Assembly (NCBI GenBank): GCA_003129525.1
Contig: CP029329.1
Location: 1,147,501-1,211,500, forward strand
Reading direction: 5' to 3'
From: Clostridium beijerinckii
GTDB taxonomy: Bacteria > Bacillota > Clostridia > Clostridiales > Clostridiaceae
Length of the DNA stretch: 64,000 bases
The translations under genes and the position numbers were made by a program. This document shows positions 50,760 through 61,788 of this stretch, piece after piece. Within the stretch, counting starts at the first letter, position 1. Each line of letters opens with the position of its first letter. The notes beneath the pieces are model-generated. The model saw nothing but the letters and a program-made list of their open reading frames with translations, made no database searches and was not told where the DNA came from.

Positions 50760-51158
50760 ATGGTTATGACAGATCCTATAGCAGATTTATTAACTCGTGT
50801 AAGAAATGCTAACGCTGTAAGACATGAAGTGGTAGAGGTACCTTCTTCAACTATAAAGAAGGAAATTGCAAATATATTATTACAAGAGGGTTATATAAAA
50901 GAAATAAATGAATATAACGACGGAGTTGTTCCAATGTTAAGATTATCTCTTAAATATGGAGCTAACAAAGAAAGAGTTATAACTGGTATTAAGAGAATTT
51001 CTAAACCAGGATTAAGAGTTTATTGCAAAAAAGATGAAGTACCAAAGGTTCTTAATGGATTAGGAATCGCTGTTGTTTCAACTTCAAATGGAATAATGGT
51101 AGATAGAGAAGCTAGAAAAAACAGTTTAGGTGGAGAAGTAATCTGTTACGTTTGGTAA
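50760..51158 (+). CDS. rpsH: 30S ribosomal protein S8
   Basis: A 132-residue protein that binds 16S helix 21 and, in E. coli, represses the spc operon. [16 protein letters not shown] and the [12 protein letters not shown] end are typical. AAAGGAGGC precedes the ATG. Confidence 0.97.
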   Translation: MVMTDPIADLLTRVRNANAVRHEVVEVPSSTIKKEIANILLQEGYIKEINEYNDGVVPMLRLSLKYGANKERVITGIKRISKPGLRVYCKKDEVPKVLNGLGIAVVSTSNGIMVDREARKNSLGGEVICYVW

Positions 51159-51230
51159 TATTTTAGATAAATTAAACTAAATAAAATTGTGATGGATATA
51201 CAATTTTTAAATAATACAGGAGGTGCAATT

Positions 51231-51773
51231 ATGTCAAGAGTAGGTAGATTACCAATAGCTATTCCTGCTGATGTGACTGTTACTGTAACGCCAGAAAACC
51301 TTGTTACAGTTAAGGGACCAAAAGGTGAATTAGTTAAAACTATGCATAAAGATATTAGCATAGCTGTTGAAAACAATGAAGTAATTGTTACTAGACATAG
51401 TGAACAAAAAGAACACAGAGCTCTTCACGGTTTAACAAGAGCATTAATTAATAATATGGTAATCGGAGTAAAAGAAGGTTATCAAAAGACTTTAGATTTA
51501 GTTGGTGTTGGTTATAGAGCTCAATTACAAGGGAAAAAACTTGTAATGAACCTTGGATATTCACATCCAGTTGAAATTGAACCAATTGACGGAATCACAT
51601 TCGAAACTCCAGCTGCAACTAAAGTAATAATTCGTGGAATAGATAAAGAAAAAGTTGGATTTGCAGCAGCAGATATAAGAAAATGGAGAGTACCAGAACC
51701 ATATAAGGGTAAAGGTATTAAATATGAGAATGAAGTGATCAGACGTAAAGAAGGTAAGACTGGTAAGAAATAA
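51231..51773 (+). CDS. rplF: 50S ribosomal protein L6
   Basis: A 180-residue protein near the factor-binding site. The start is the ATG at 51231 with AGGAGGTG upstream; the longer frame from 51189 is rejected because it precedes that site. [11 protein letters not shown] and the [21 protein letters not shown] end are standard. Confidence 0.97.
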   Translation: MSRVGRLPIAIPADVTVTVTPENLVTVKGPKGELVKTMHKDISIAVENNEVIVTRHSEQKEHRALHGLTRALINNMVIGVKEGYQKTLDLVGVGYRAQLQGKKLVMNLGYSHPVEIEPIDGITFETPAATKVIIRGIDKEKVGFAAADIRKWRVPEPYKGKGIKYENEVIRRKEGKTGKK

Positions 51774-51791
51774 TAGAAAGGAGTGAGTTTT

Positions 51792-52151
51792 ATGTTCAAA
51801 AAGGTAGACAAAAAAGCAAGCAGAGAAAAACGTCACCTTAGAGTTCGTAAAAAAGTTTTTGGAACTGCGGAAAGACCAAGACTTTCAGTTTTTAAGAGTG
51901 AAAAGAATATATATGCACAAGTTATAGATGATATAAATGGTGTTACATTAGTAGCTGCTTCAAGTTTAGATAAAGATTTTGCTGCTAAAGGCGGAACTAA
52001 AGAAGGTGCTAAACTTGTAGGAGAAGTAGTTGCCAAAAGAGCTATAGACAAAGGAATTGATGTAGTGGTATTTGACAGAGGTGGATACATATATCACGGA
52101 AGAGTTCAAGAATTAGCACAAGCAGCTAGAGAAGCAGGCTTGAAATTCTAA
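51792..52151 (+). CDS. rplR: 50S ribosomal protein L18
   Basis: A 119-residue 5S rRNA-binding protein with a basic start ([15 protein letters not shown]) and [20 protein letters not shown]. The start is the ATG at 51792, 8 nt after AAAGGAG; an in-frame GTG at 51783 overlaps that site. Confidence 0.96.
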   Translation: MFKKVDKKASREKRHLRVRKKVFGTAERPRLSVFKSEKNIYAQVIDDINGVTLVAASSLDKDFAAKGGTKEGAKLVGEVVAKRAIDKGIDVVVFDRGGYIYHGRVQELAQAAREAGLKF

Positions 52152-52170
52152 TATACGAGGAGGGAAATAA

Positions 52171-52668
52171 ATGAGAATCGATCCTAGTACACTAGACCTT
52201 AAAGAAAAGGTTGTTTTTATAAACAGAGTTACTAAGGTTGTTAAGGGTGGTAGAAACTTCAGATTCAGCGCTCTAGTTGTTGTCGGAGACGAGAACGGAC
52301 ACGTTGGTGTTGGAATGGGTAAGTCAATCGAAATCCCAGAAGCAATTAAAAAAGGAATAGAAGATGCTAAGAAAAACTTAGTAAGCGTTGCAATGGTAGG
52401 AACATCAATTCCTCACAGAGTTAACGGTAAATTTGGAACTGCAAATGTTCTAATTATGCCAGCTAAAGAAGGTACAGGAGTTCTTGCAGGAGGCCCAGCA
52501 AGAGCAGTACTTGAATTAGCAGGATTAAAGGATGTTAGAGCTAAATCATTAGGTTCAAACAATCCTAATAACATGGTAAATGCAACAATAAACGGATTAG
52601 CTAGTTTAAGAACAGCAGAAGATATCGCTAAATTAAGAGGTAAATCTGTAGAAGAAATATTAGGTTAG
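52171..52668 (+). CDS. rpsE: 30S ribosomal protein S5
   Basis: A 165-residue accuracy protein. The spectinomycin loop ([20 protein letters not shown]) is wild type. GAGGAGGG precedes the ATG. Confidence 0.97.
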   Translation: MRIDPSTLDLKEKVVFINRVTKVVKGGRNFRFSALVVVGDENGHVGVGMGKSIEIPEAIKKGIEDAKKNLVSVAMVGTSIPHRVNGKFGTANVLIMPAKEGTGVLAGGPARAVLELAGLKDVRAKSLGSNNPNNMVNATINGLASLRTAEDIAKLRGKSVEEILG

Positions 52669-52679
52669 GAGGTATTGCA

Positions 52680-52859
52680 ATGGCTAAATTAAGAGTTACA
52701 TTAGTAAAGAGCTTAATCGGTAGAAAGAAAGACCATATCGCTACAGCAAATGCTCTTGGACTTAAAAAAATAGGTAAAATAGTAGAACCTGAGGCAACAC
52801 CTCAAGTACAAGGTATGATAAAAAAGATAGAATATCTATTAAAAGTAGAAGAAGTATAG
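52680..52859 (+). CDS. rpmD: 50S ribosomal protein L30
   Basis: A 59-residue protein. [19 protein letters not shown] opens it and the length fits the family. TAGGAGGT, which includes the end of the rpsE stop codon, precedes the ATG. Confidence 0.95.
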   Translation: MAKLRVTLVKSLIGRKKDHIATANALGLKKIGKIVEPEATPQVQGMIKKIEYLLKVEEV

Positions 52860-52879
52860 AATAAGGAGGTGTACTGAAT

Positions 52880-53320
52880 ATGAAACTTCACGAATTGAAA
52901 CCAGCAGAAGGTAGCAAAAAAGCACCTAAAAGAATTGGTAGAGGTACTGGTTCTGGCACAGGAAGAAATGCTGGTAAAGGTGAAAAAGGTCAAAATGCAA
53001 GATCAGGTGGTGGCGTAAGACCTGGTTTTGAAGGCGGTCAAATGCCTTTATATAGAAGACTTCCAAAGAGAGGGTTTACAAACATTTTTGCAAAGAAAAT
53101 TGTTAGCATAAATCTTGACAGATTAAATATGTTTGAAAATGGTACAGAAATTACTCCAGAAGTATTACTTGAAAATAGAGTTATAAGTAAAGTATTAGAT
53201 GGAGTAAAGATTCTTGGAAACGGAACATTAGAAAAAAGCTTAACAGTTAAAGGATGTAAGTTCTCTAAGTCTGCTATAGAAAAAATTGAAGCAGCTGGGG
53301 GAAAAGTCGAGGTGATTTAA
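52880..53320 (+). CDS. rplO: 50S ribosomal protein L15
   Basis: A 146-residue late-assembly protein with the glycine-rich N-terminal arm ([19 protein letters not shown]) and [27 protein letters not shown] precedes the ATG. Only one base separates it from secY. Confidence 0.97.
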   Translation: MKLHELKPAEGSKKAPKRIGRGTGSGTGRNAGKGEKGQNARSGGGVRPGFEGGQMPLYRRLPKRGFTNIFAKKIVSINLDRLNMFENGTEITPEVLLENRVISKVLDGVKILGNGTLEKSLTVKGCKFSKSAIEKIEAAGGKVEVI

Positions 53321-53321
53321 A

Positions 53322-54608
53322 GTGCTTCAGACTCTACGAAATGCATTTAAAGTTCCTGAACTTAGGAAAAAGATTTTATGGACTATATTACTAGTTGCAA
53401 TTTTCAGGATGGGAAGCCATATTCCTCTTCCTGGAATTAATTCTGAGTATTTAAAAAGCCTATCTCAATCCGGAGGTCTATTAGGATTTTATGATATGAT
53501 TTCTGGAGGTGCTTTTAGCAGATCTAGTATATTAGCATTAGGTGTTATGCCATATATTAATGCATCAATCATAGTTCAATTATTGACTGTTGCAATTCCT
53601 CAGTTAGAACAACTTTCTAAAGAGGGCCAGAATGGAAGAAAAAAGATACAAGAGGCAACACGTTACGTATCTTTTGTAATATCTTTTGTATTAGCATATG
53701 GAATATTTGCAACAATTTCAAGTAGTGGTGCAACAGCAGGATTACAATTAACACAAAAAGTAATTGTTGTTTTTGCATTAGTAGTTGGGTCAACATTCTG
53801 TATGTGGTTAGGTGATCAACTTACAGTTAAAGGCATTGGTAATGGAACATCTGTATTGATATTTGTTAATATTATTTCAAGGGTGCCAGTAACAATTGCT
53901 TCAATGATGACACTTAAAGAATCAGGAAGTGCAAGTATAGTAGAAATTGTATTATTTGGAGTATTCATTGTGTTAATGCTTGCAACGATTTTATATTTTT
54001 CTTTATCAGAAAGAAGAATACCTGTGCAATATGCTGGGAAATTCTCTTCTGGAAATAATAATATGGTAAAATCACAATCAACACATATTCCGTTAAGTAT
54101 AATTGGTTCAGCTGTTCTTGCAATTATATTCTCTATGTCAGTAATGGAGTTTCCAAAAACAATAGCAACATTGTTTGGTGGAGATAAAGAATGGGCAAAG
54201 TGGATATTGACTAATAATACATCTATATTTAATCAAAAAAGTTGGATGTATATAGTATTATATGCAATACTTACAGTATTTTTTAATTGGTTTTATACTC
54301 AGATTACGTTTAAGCCAGATGAAATGTCTGAAAACTTACACAAATCAGCTGGTTTTGTACCAGGAGTAAGACCAGGCGAAGAAACCACAATATATTTTGA
54401 AAGAGTTCTTAATAGACTATCATTTATTGGAGGAATATTAGCAGCATTTTTAGCTATTACACCAACAATTATTCAAAATTATACACAATTTCAAAATATA
54501 TCTTTTTCAGGAACTGGATTATTGATTGTTATAAATGTTGCATTAGATTTCACTAGAAAAGTAGAATCGCAAATGGTAGTTAGGCACTATAAGGGATTTC
54601 TTAAATAG
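53322..54608 (+). CDS. secY: preprotein translocase subunit SecY
   Basis: A 428-residue channel protein with ten predicted membrane helices. GIMPYINASI-type sequence (here GVMPYINASIIVQLL) near the plug, and the cytoplasmic loop with ERRIPVQYAGK, identify it. The start is GTG at 53322 with GAGGTGA inside the end of rplO. Its partner SecE is encoded at 28091. Confidence 0.97.
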   Translation: MLQTLRNAFKVPELRKKILWTILLVAIFRMGSHIPLPGINSEYLKSLSQSGGLLGFYDMISGGAFSRSSILALGVMPYINASIIVQLLTVAIPQLEQLSKEGQNGRKKIQEATRYVSFVISFVLAYGIFATISSSGATAGLQLTQKVIVVFALVVGSTFCMWLGDQLTVKGIGNGTSVLIFVNIISRVPVTIASMMTLKESGSASIVEIVLFGVFIVLMLATILYFSLSERRIPVQYAGKFSSGNNNMVKSQSTHIPLSIIGSAVLAIIFSMSVMEFPKTIATLFGGDKEWAKWILTNNTSIFNQKSWMYIVLYAILTVFFNWFYTQITFKPDEMSENLHKSAGFVPGVRPGEETTIYFERVLNRLSFIGGILAAFLAITPTIIQNYTQFQNISFSGTGLLIVINVALDFTRKVESQMVVRHYKGFLK

Positions 54609-54633
54609 AATAGAATAAATGGAGATGAAGCCG

Positions 54634-55284
54634 GTGAAGATAGTATTACTAGGTCCTCCTGGAGCTGGAAAAGGAACACAGGCTAAATCAATCAGTAATA
54701 AATATTTGATACCACATATTTCTACAGGAGATATTTTTAGAAAAAACATTTCTGAAAACACTCCTTTAGGAATAGAAGCAAAGAGTTATATGGATAAAGG
54801 ACAATTAGTTCCTGATGAAGTTACTATTAACATGGTTAAAGATAGACTGCAACAGGATGATTGCAATGATGGATATTTATTAGATGGTTTTCCTAGAACT
54901 GTGATTCAAGCTGATGCTCTTAACAACTTTCTTATAGAAAGAGGCGAACAATTAGATACTGCATTATTAATAAAGGTACCTAATGAGTTTATCCTAGAAA
55001 GAATGACTGGTAGAAGAGTATGTCCATCTTGTGGAGCAAGTTATCATGTTAAATTTAATCCTCCAACAAATGAAGGAAAATGTGATTTGTGTGGAAGTGA
55101 AGTTATACAAAGAAAAGACGATACAGTAGAAACTGTAAAGGAAAGATTGGATGTATATCAAAGAGAAACACAACCATTAATTGAATTTTATAGTGAAAAA
55201 CAATTGCTTTCAGAAGTAAATGGTACAAAAGCTATTAATGATGTTTTCAGAGGGATATGTGAAATATTGGGGAAAAATAAGTAA
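54634..55284 (+). CDS. adk: adenylate kinase
   Basis: A 216-residue enzyme that interconverts ATP, ADP and [11 protein letters not shown] (7-14) is the P-loop, DGFPRT the AMP-site motif, and the LID carries a structural zinc site (CPSC...CDLC). The start is GTG at 54634, 9 nt after GGAG; a longer frame from 54619 begins before it. The stop overlaps map by one base. Confidence 0.96.
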   Translation: MKIVLLGPPGAGKGTQAKSISNKYLIPHISTGDIFRKNISENTPLGIEAKSYMDKGQLVPDEVTINMVKDRLQQDDCNDGYLLDGFPRTVIQADALNNFLIERGEQLDTALLIKVPNEFILERMTGRRVCPSCGASYHVKFNPPTNEGKCDLCGSEVIQRKDDTVETVKERLDVYQRETQPLIEFYSEKQLLSEVNGTKAINDVFRGICEILGKNK

Positions 55285-56033
55285 TGATTATTATAAAGAA
55301 TCATGATGAAATAACCCTAATGAAAAAGGCAGGCAGAATAGTAGGAGAAACATTGCTATTGCTTGAAAAAGAGGTAAAACCTGGTGTAAAAACTGCAGAC
55401 TTGGATAGAATAGCAGAAGAATTTATAACTAAGCATGGAGCAAAACCTTCATTTAAAGGCTTATATGGTTTTCCTTCGTCACTATGTATTTCAGTAAATG
55501 AGCAAGTAATACATGGATTTCCAGGAGCATATGTTCTTAGAGAAGGAGATATAGTTAGCATTGACTGTGGGGCATTTTTTGATGGATTCCATGGAGATGC
55601 AGCAAGAACCTTCTCAGTTGGAAATATTTCAGTAAATGCTCAAAAATTAATTGATATAACAAAAGAAAGTTTTTTTCAAGGTATAAAGTTTGCCAAAGAA
55701 GGAAATAAATTAACTGATATATCATATGGGATACAAAGCTACGTAGAAGCAGCAGGTTTCTCAGTTGTAAGAGATTTTGTAGGTCATGGGATTGGAAGAA
55801 AAGTTCATGAAGATCCCAATGTACCTAATTTCGGTAAATCTGGTAGGGGTCCAAAGCTACTTGAAGGTATGGTTTTAGCAATAGAACCTATGATTAATGC
55901 AGGTACTCATAAAGTGAAAACTTTAAAAGATGGATGGACAGTTGTAACAACAGATTCTTCTCTGTCAGCTCATTATGAGAATACAGTTGCAATTTTATCA
56001 GATGGACCTGAAATATTAACACTGATTAAGTAG
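55284..56033 (+). CDS. map: methionine aminopeptidase
   Basis: A 249-residue type I enzyme that removes N-terminal Met. The metal ligands are visible in order: DCGAFFDGFHGD (two Asp), GHGIGRKVHEDP (His), EPMIN (Glu), and HYENTV (Glu). The start ATG overlaps the adk stop (TAATG). Confidence 0.97.
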   Translation: MIIIKNHDEITLMKKAGRIVGETLLLLEKEVKPGVKTADLDRIAEEFITKHGAKPSFKGLYGFPSSLCISVNEQVIHGFPGAYVLREGDIVSIDCGAFFDGFHGDAARTFSVGNISVNAQKLIDITKESFFQGIKFAKEGNKLTDISYGIQSYVEAAGFSVVRDFVGHGIGRKVHEDPNVPNFGKSGRGPKLLEGMVLAIEPMINAGTHKVKTLKDGWTVVTTDSSLSAHYENTVAILSDGPEILTLIK

Positions 56034-56120
56034 AAAAAAGAGTGTTGCTTAGTTATAAATTTGCATAATACCATTGTGGTAGTGTTGATTTATACTAAGG
56101 TAATCATAGAGGTGAAAAAT

Positions 56121-56402
56121 TTGCAAAACAATGACTTGATTGGAAAAGTAGTACTTTCAAAAGCAGGAAGAGATATAGATCACTTATATGTTGTTGTTAG
56201 GCAGATAGATAACAATTATGTATTACTAGTTAATGGGAATACAAAGTTAATTAAGATGCCTAAGAAGAAAAAGATTAAACACTTAAGTATTTTAGAGGAT
56301 ATAGATGATGAATTATTATCATCAATACAATCATGCGACAAGAGTACTGATTTAAAAATTAAGAGATTCCTAAAGTTAAGAGGCATTGTTAAGGAGGGTT
56401 GA
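56121..56402 (+). CDS. KOW-domain RNA-binding protein (L14e-like)
   Basis: A 93-residue basic protein with an N-terminal KOW motif ([19 protein letters not shown]) and the block [11 protein letters not shown]. It is the small KOW protein found between map and infA in many Firmicutes, presumed to bind rRNA; its role is not established. The start is TTG at 56121, 6 nt after GAGGTG; the upstream ATG at 56061 has no binding site. It precedes infA closely. Confidence 0.85.
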   Translation: MQNNDLIGKVVLSKAGRDIDHLYVVVRQIDNNYVLLVNGNTKLIKMPKKKKIKHLSILEDIDDELLSSIQSCDKSTDLKIKRFLKLRGIVKEG

Positions 56403-56409
56403 TTACCTT

Positions 56410-56628
56410 ATGTCAAAAGATGACGTTATAGAAATGGAAGGTAGAGTACTAGAATCTTTACCAAATGCCATGTTTCAAGTTGAACTTGAAAGTGGGCATA
56501 AGATTCTTGCACATATATCAGGTAAATTAAGAATGAACTTTATAAGAATTTTACCAGGAGATAAAGTTACAGTAGAGCTTTCTCCTTATGATTTAACAAG
56601 AGGTAGAATTACATGGAGAGCTAAATAA
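56410..56628 (+). CDS. infA: translation initiation factor IF-1
   Basis: A 72-residue OB-fold factor that blocks the A site during initiation. [20 protein letters not shown] and [11 protein letters not shown] are typical and the length is exact. The start is the ATG at 56410, 11 nt after AAGGAGGG. Confidence 0.97.
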   Translation: MSKDDVIEMEGRVLESLPNAMFQVELESGHKILAHISGKLRMNFIRILPGDKVTVELSPYDLTRGRITWRAK

Positions 56629-56673
56629 AGGTAGATATAATTAAAATTATTATCTATCACAAAAGTAATATGA

Positions 56674-56799
<126 letters not shown>

Positions 56800-56812
56800 T
56801 GATCAAGTTTAC

Positions 56813-56847
56813 AATATTATTTACATTAAATAAATGTAAATAATATT
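56813..56847 (+). terminator. palindrome after rpmJ whose arm overlaps the next -35
   Basis: AATATTATTTACATT (56813-56827) and AATGTAAATAATATT (56833-56847) are perfect 15-bp complements around a 5-nt loop. The last two bases of the right arm are the first two of the TTGACA box of the alpha operon promoter. Confidence 0.6.
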
Positions 56848-56874
56848 GACATTTCAGCAAAAGTCAAATATGAT
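56846..56874 (+). promoter_or_regulatory. alpha operon promoter
   Basis: TTGACA, 17-bp spacer, TATGAT, giving a separate transcript for rpsM-rpsK-rpsD-rpoA-rplQ with a leader of about 125 nt. Confidence 0.78.
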
Positions 56875-56898
56875 TATATAGTCGTTTAATTAATCAAC

Positions 56899-56953
56899 AA
56901 TAAATTTTAGGGCGGCTGACAATAGAAATTATCTATTGACCTAGAATTTTATT
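56899..56953 (+). promoter_or_regulatory. candidate S4-responsive leader
   Basis: AATAAATTTTAGG (56899-56911) pairs with CCTAGAATTTTATT (56940-56953), with one wobble and a single bulged base, enclosing GCGGCTGA and the hairpin CAATAG/CTATTG (56920-56925 with 56933-56938). S4 controls the alpha operon in E. coli and rpsD in B. subtilis; assignment to S4 here is inference from position. Confidence 0.5.
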
Positions 56954-57007
56954 ATAAATATAAAATCAACTTTTATACATTTCAATTATCAGGAGGTGTA
57001 AATTTTA

Positions 57008-57376
57008 ATGGCAAGAATATCAGGTATTGACCTACCAAGAGAAAAAAGAGTTGAAATAGGTTTAACTTATATATATGGAATAGGGTTAACAACTTCACAA
57101 AAAATCTTAACTGTAACTGGAATTAATGCAGATACAAGAGTTAAAGATTTATCAGAAGAAGAAGTTAATGAAATCAGAACTTATATCAACAAGAATTTAA
57201 TGGTTGAAGGTGACTTAAGAAGAGACATCGCTATGAATATCAAGAGATTAGTAGACATAGGAACATACAGAGGAATTAGACATAGAAAAGGCCTTCCAGT
57301 AAGAGGACAAAAAACTAAGACTAATGCAAGAACAAGAAAAGGTCCTAAGAAAACAATGGCAAATAAGAAGAAATAG
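57008..57376 (+). CDS. rpsM: 30S ribosomal protein S13
   Basis: A 122-residue head protein contacting the P-site t[21 protein letters not shown] and the basic tail [17 protein letters not shown] are standard. AGGAGGTG precedes the ATG. Confidence 0.97.
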   Translation: MARISGIDLPREKRVEIGLTYIYGIGLTTSQKILTVTGINADTRVKDLSEEEVNEIRTYINKNLMVEGDLRRDIAMNIKRLVDIGTYRGIRHRKGLPVRGQKTKTNARTRKGPKKTMANKKK

Positions 57377-57391
57377 TAAGGAGGGAAGATA

Positions 57392-57790
57392 ATGGCAGCT
57401 CAAAAAAAAGTTAAGAAAACTAGAAGAAGAAAAGAAAGAAAGAATGTTGAGCATGGTGCTGCACACATTAAGTCAACTTTTAATAATTCAATAGTTACTT
57501 TAACAGACGCAGTAGGAAATGCTTTATCATGGTCAAGTGCAGGCGCATTAGGCTTTAGAGGATCAAGAAAGAGCACTCCATTTGCAGCTCAAATGGCAGC
57601 AGAAACTGCAGCTAAAGTAGCAATGGAACATGGCTTAAAAAGTATAGAGGTTTATGTTAAAGGACCTGGTTCAGGAAGAGAAGCAGCTATAAGATCCTTA
57701 CAAGCAGCAGGACTAGAGGTAACTTTAATTAAAGATGTTACTCCAATACCACATAATGGTTGTAGACCACCAAAGAGAAGAAGAGTCTAA
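57392..57790 (+). CDS. rpsK: 30S ribosomal protein S11
   Basis: A 132-residue platform protein. [15 protein letters not shown] and the closing [13 protein letters not shown] are typical. AAGGAGGG precedes the ATG. Confidence 0.97.
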   Translation: MAAQKKVKKTRRRKERKNVEHGAAHIKSTFNNSIVTLTDAVGNALSWSSAGALGFRGSRKSTPFAAQMAAETAAKVAMEHGLKSIEVYVKGPGSGREAAIRSLQAAGLEVTLIKDVTPIPHNGCRPPKRRRV

Positions 57791-57818
57791 TTATAACTGT
57801 AATAGGAGGTGTAATTTA

Positions 57819-58439
57819 ATGGCTAGATATACTGGCGCTACATGTAGATTATGTAGAAGAGAAGGTATGAAACTTTTCCTTAAGGGCGATAGATGTTTTA
57901 CAGATAAATGTGCTTTTGTTAGAAGAAGCTATGCACCAGGACAACATGGAGCAAGTAAAAAGAAAATATCAAACTATGGAATTCAATTAAGAGAAAAGCA
58001 AAAAGCAAAAAGAATTTATGGAATATTAGAAAGCCAATTCAGTGCATATTATGAAAAAGCTGACCATATTCAAGGTATAACAGGTGAAAACTTACTTAGA
58101 CTATTAGAAATGAGACTTGATAACGTAGTTTATAGATTAGGTTACGGTGCATCAAGAAATGAAGCTAGACAATTAGTAACTCATGGACATTTCTTAGTAA
58201 ATGGCAGAAAAGTTGACATTTGTTCATACAAGGTTTCAATTAATGATGTTATTACTGTATGTGAAAAGAGCAAATCAAGTGAAAAGTTTAAAACTTTTAT
58301 GGAAAATCCAAAAACTTTACCAAAATGGTTAGAAGCTAATGTTGATAATTATGAAGGAAAAGTAGTTGCAGAGCCATCAAGAGAAGATATAGATGTGCCT
58401 GTTAACGAAACACTTATTGTTGAGTTATACAGTAAATAA
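57819..58439 (+). CDS. rpsD: 30S ribosomal protein S4
   Basis: A 206-residue primary rRNA-binding protein. The N-terminal zinc site uses CRLC with two further Cys (GDRCFTDKC), and the S4 domain is near [12 protein letters not shown]. The start is the ATG at 57819 after AGGAGGTG; the longer frame from 57735 lies inside rpsK. It may repress its own operon. Confidence 0.96.
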   Translation: MARYTGATCRLCRREGMKLFLKGDRCFTDKCAFVRRSYAPGQHGASKKKISNYGIQLREKQKAKRIYGILESQFSAYYEKADHIQGITGENLLRLLEMRLDNVVYRLGYGASRNEARQLVTHGHFLVNGRKVDICSYKVSINDVITVCEKSKSSEKFKTFMENPKTLPKWLEANVDNYEGKVVAEPSREDIDVPVNETLIVELYSK

Positions 58440-58541
58440 TATATTTATATTTGTTAGAGAAATTTATCACAATATATGCAAATATAGAATCAGTTGCCCT
58501 CATAATAAGGTTGCCATTTATAAAATAAGGAGGGTTTGTCA

Positions 58542-59489
58542 ATGTTAGAAATCGAAAAGCCGATAATAGAATGCATAGAAGCTAATGAAGATGGTACGTA
58601 TGGTAAATATGTTGTTGAACCACTTGAAAGAGGATATGGTATTACATTAGGGAATGCTTTAAGAAGAATATTATTATCATCTCTTCCAGGAACTGCAACA
58701 ACTTCTGTCAAAATCGATGGAGTACTTCATGAGTTTTCTACTGTTCAAGGAGTTAAAGAAGATGTTACTGAATTAATTCTTAACGTGAAATCATTAGCTC
58801 TAAAAATGAATGGTGAAGGTCCAAAAGTTATTTATATTGATGCTAAAGGACCAGGTGAAATTACTGGAGCTGATATAAAGACTGATGGAGATGTTGAAGT
58901 TGTTAATAAGGATTTACATATTGCAACTTTAGACAACGATGGAAGACTTTATATGGAATTAACAGTTAACAAGGGAAGAGGATATGTTACTCAAAATAAA
59001 AATAAGAGTGATGAGTTACCAATTTCAGCAATAGCAGTTGATTCTATTTATACACCAGTAAAAAGAGTTAATTTTACTGTTGACAACACAAGAGTTGGTC
59101 AAATTACTGATTATGATAAATTAACTTTAGAAATTTGGACTAATGGTACTGTGAAAATAGATGAAGCTATTAGTTTGTCAGCAAAAATACTTATTGAACA
59201 TTTTAAGTTATTTATGTCATTGACAGATAACACCAATGATGTTGAAATAATGATAGAAAAAGAAGATGATAAGAAAGAAAAAGTCCTAGAGATGACTGTA
59301 GAAGAACTTGATTTATCAGTTAGATCATATAACTGTTTAAAAAGAGCGGGAATTAATACAGTTCAAGAACTTGCCACAAAATCTATGGATGATATGATGA
59401 AGGTAAGGAATCTAGGAAAGAAATCTTTAGAAGAAGTTGAAAGAAAGCTTAAAGAGTTAGGCTTATGTCTAACTCTATACGAGGAGTAA
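58542..59489 (+). CDS. rpoA: RNA polymerase alpha subunit
   Basis: A 315-residue subunit. The N-terminal domain ([20 protein letters not shown] region) drives dimerisation and assembly; the C-terminal domain (about 245-315, with [17 protein letters not shown] and GKKSLEE) binds UP elements and activators. The start is the ATG at 58542, 7 nt after AAGGAGGG; a TTG two codons earlier overlaps the spacer. Confidence 0.97.
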   Translation: MLEIEKPIIECIEANEDGTYGKYVVEPLERGYGITLGNALRRILLSSLPGTATTSVKIDGVLHEFSTVQGVKEDVTELILNVKSLALKMNGEGPKVIYIDAKGPGEITGADIKTDGDVEVVNKDLHIATLDNDGRLYMELTVNKGRGYVTQNKNKSDELPISAIAVDSIYTPVKRVNFTVDNTRVGQITDYDKLTLEIWTNGTVKIDEAISLSAKILIEHFKLFMSLTDNTNDVEIMIEKEDDKKEKVLEMTVEELDLSVRSYNCLKRAGINTVQELATKSMDDMMKVRNLGKKSLEEVERKLKELGLCLTLYEE

Positions 59490-59501
59490 GGAGGTAAATC
59501 C

Positions 59502-59843
59502 ATGGCAGGTTATCGTAAACTAGGTCTTCCAACAGACCAAAGAAAAGCTATGCTAAGAAATCTTGTTACTAGTCTTTTAAAACATGGTAAAATAGAAACA
59601 ACTGATACAAGAGCTAAAGAAACTAGATCAATAGCAGAAAAAATGATTACTCTTGGAAAAAGAGGAGATCTTCATGCTAGAAGACAAGTTCTATCTTTTG
59701 TTCAAGAAGAATTAGTTGTTAAGAATTTATTTGATAATGTAGCTCCAAAGTACGCTGATAGAAATGGCGGATACACAAGAATAATTAAAAAAGGTCCTCG
59801 AAGAGGGGACGGAGCAGAGATAGTAATACTTGAATTAGTATAA
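59502..59843 (+). CDS. rplQ: 50S ribosomal protein L17
   Basis: A 113-residue protein near the tunnel exit. [19 protein letters not shown] and the [21 protein letters not shown] end are standard. AAGGAGG precedes the ATG. Last gene of the alpha operon. Confidence 0.97.
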   Translation: MAGYRKLGLPTDQRKAMLRNLVTSLLKHGKIETTDTRAKETRSIAEKMITLGKRGDLHARRQVLSFVQEELVVKNLFDNVAPKYADRNGGYTRIIKKGPRRGDGAEIVILELV

Positions 59844-59847
59844 TACT

Positions 59848-59883
59848 AATGGGGATTAAGTTTAGACTTAATCCCCATTTTAA
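59848..59883 (+). terminator. alpha operon terminator
   Basis: AATGGGGATTAAGT pairs perfectly with ACTTAATCCCCATT around TTAG, then TT. A GC-containing 14-bp stem directly after rplQ. Confidence 0.85.
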
Positions 59884-59965
59884 CATAAAAAATTAAACTA
59901 TTACCATTAAGTTAATATATTATAGAGCGGTTTTTTAAAATATTGATAAAAGTACATACTGTTTA

Positions 59966-59993
59966 TTGAATAAATAAGATTTTCAGATATAAT
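59966..59993 (+). promoter_or_regulatory. possible promoter of the ECF module
   Basis: TTGAAT, 16-bp spacer, TATAAT. A second TATAAT at 59996-60001 could be used instead. The rest of this 230-bp gap is A/T-rich without other recognisable signals. Confidence 0.5.
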
Positions 59994-60074
59994 AGTATAA
60001 TGTATATATAGTTATAGTTATTATTAAAAACATTTGTATAATATATTAACAATAAAACATTATGGAGGTATACT

Positions 60075-60926
60075 ATGAATGATGCAATGATAAAGTGCAC
60101 GGATGTATATTTTAAATATATAAGAAACTCAGAAGGAGTTAGTGAAGAAAAATATGCAGTGAAAGATGTTAATCTAGAAGTGAAAAAGGGAGAGTTTTTA
60201 GTTATATTAGGTCATAATGGTTCAGGTAAATCAACAATAGCTAAACATATGAATGCATTAGTATTACCAACGGCAGGTACAGTAGTAGTAGATGGACTTA
60301 ATACTAGTGATCCAGAGAATGTATGGAATATTAGATCTAAAGCAGGAATGGTATTTCAAAACCCAGATAATCAACTAGTTGCTACTATAGTTGAAGAAGA
60401 TGTAGCTTTTGGACCTGAAAATTTGGGTGTTGAACCATCAGAAATTCGTAGAAGAGTTGATGAAAGCTTAGAAAAAGTAGGAATGAGTAAGTATAAGAGA
60501 CATGCACCTCATCTTTTATCAGGTGGACAAAAACAGAGAATTGCTATAGCAGGAATGCTTGCAATTCAACCACAATGTATAATTTTTGATGAACCAACAG
60601 CAATGCTAGATCCATCTGGAAGAAGAGATGTTTTAAAAACTATAAAAGACCTTAATGAAAATTTTGGAATGACTATTGTATTAATAACACATTATATGGA
60701 CGAAGCAGCTCAAGCTGATAGAATTATAGTAATGGATGAAGGAAGCATTAAAATGGAAGGTACACCTAGGGAAATATTTCCGCAAGTGGAGCGTATGAAA
60801 AAGATAGGACTAGATGTTCCGCAAGTTACTGAATTAGCTTATGAATTAAAAAGGGCAGGATTGGATATAAATGAAAAAATATTAAATGTAGATGAGATGG
60901 TGAATGAGTTATGTCAATTAAGATAG
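60075..60926 (+). CDS. ecfA1: ECF transporter ATPase A1
   Basis: A 283-residue ABC ATPase that powers vitamin or metal uptake by energy-coupling-factor transporters. GHNGSGKS is at 46-53, LLSGGQKQR is the ABC signature, and [11 protein letters not shown] the Walker B. It pairs with ecfA2, overlapping it by 16 nt, and with the membrane protein ecfT. Substrate-binding S subunits are encoded elsewhere. GGAGGT precedes the ATG. Confidence 0.95.
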   Translation: MNDAMIKCTDVYFKYIRNSEGVSEEKYAVKDVNLEVKKGEFLVILGHNGSGKSTIAKHMNALVLPTAGTVVVDGLNTSDPENVWNIRSKAGMVFQNPDNQLVATIVEEDVAFGPENLGVEPSEIRRRVDESLEKVGMSKYKRHAPHLLSGGQKQRIAIAGMLAIQPQCIIFDEPTAMLDPSGRRDVLKTIKDLNENFGMTIVLITHYMDEAAQADRIIVMDEGSIKMEGTPREIFPQVERMKKIGLDVPQVTELAYELKRAGLDINEKILNVDEMVNELCQLR

Positions 60927-61780
60927 AAAATTTAACACATATATATATGCCCAAAAGCCCATTTGAAAAAATTGCATTAGATAATGTGTCTTTAGATATA
61001 AAAGATGGAGAATTTATTGCTTTAATTGGGCACACTGGTTCAGGCAAATCAACTTTAATTCAACATTTTAATGGATTATTAGAAGCTACTAGTGGGAAAA
61101 TAATTGTTGATGGAGTAGATATTACTGATAAAAAGGCTAAATTAACTAACATACGTAAGAAGGTTGGTTTGGTATTTCAGTATCCGGAATATCAAATTTT
61201 TGAAGAGACTATAGCTAAGGACATCGAGTTTGGGCCTAGAAATTTAGGTCTTTCTGATAAGGAAATTCATAATAGAGTTATTAAATCTATGGAAATGGTT
61301 GGATTAGATTATGAAACTTATAAGGACAAATCACCATTTGACTTAAGTGGTGGACAAAAGAGAAGAGTTGCGATTGCAGGTGTTGTAGCAATGCAACCTA
61401 CAACATTAATACTGGATGAGCCCACAGCAGGGCTAGATCCTAAAGGTAGGGATGACATATTAGATCAAATAAGTAAGCTACATAAAGACTATAATATGAC
61501 TATAGTTATAGTTAGTCATAGCATGGAGGATGTTGCAAAGATTGCAGAAAGGATTATCGTAATGAATGATGGAAAAGTTGCATTGCAGGGAACTCCATCA
61601 GAAGTTTTTAAAGAAGTAGACATGTTAGAGAAAATAGGATTGGGTGTACCACAAGTAACATATTTACTTCGAGAGTTAAGAAAAAAAGGTTTTGATCTTT
61701 CAGACAATATATTTACAATAGAAGAGGCGAAGAAAGAAATTTTGTCTATTCTAAAGATAAATAAGGAAAAGGGGGAATAG
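60911..61780 (+). CDS. ecfA2: ECF transporter ATPase A2
   Basis: A 289-residue ABC ATPase, partner of EcfA1. GHTGSGKS is at 40-47, LSGGQKRR the signature, and [11 protein letters not shown] the Walker B. It is longer at the C-terminus, with the [13 protein letters not shown] region typical of the A2 group. The start ATG lies inside ecfA1, suggesting coupled translation and a 1:1 ratio. Confidence 0.95.
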   Translation: MSIKIENLTHIYMPKSPFEKIALDNVSLDIKDGEFIALIGHTGSGKSTLIQHFNGLLEATSGKIIVDGVDITDKKAKLTNIRKKVGLVFQYPEYQIFEETIAKDIEFGPRNLGLSDKEIHNRVIKSMEMVGLDYETYKDKSPFDLSGGQKRRVAIAGVVAMQPTTLILDEPTAGLDPKGRDDILDQISKLHKDYNMTIVIVSHSMEDVAKIAERIIVMNDGKVALQGTPSEVFKEVDMLEKIGLGVPQVTYLLRELRKKGFDLSDNIFTIEEAKKEILSILKINKEKGE

Positions 61781-61788
61781 ACAAAACT

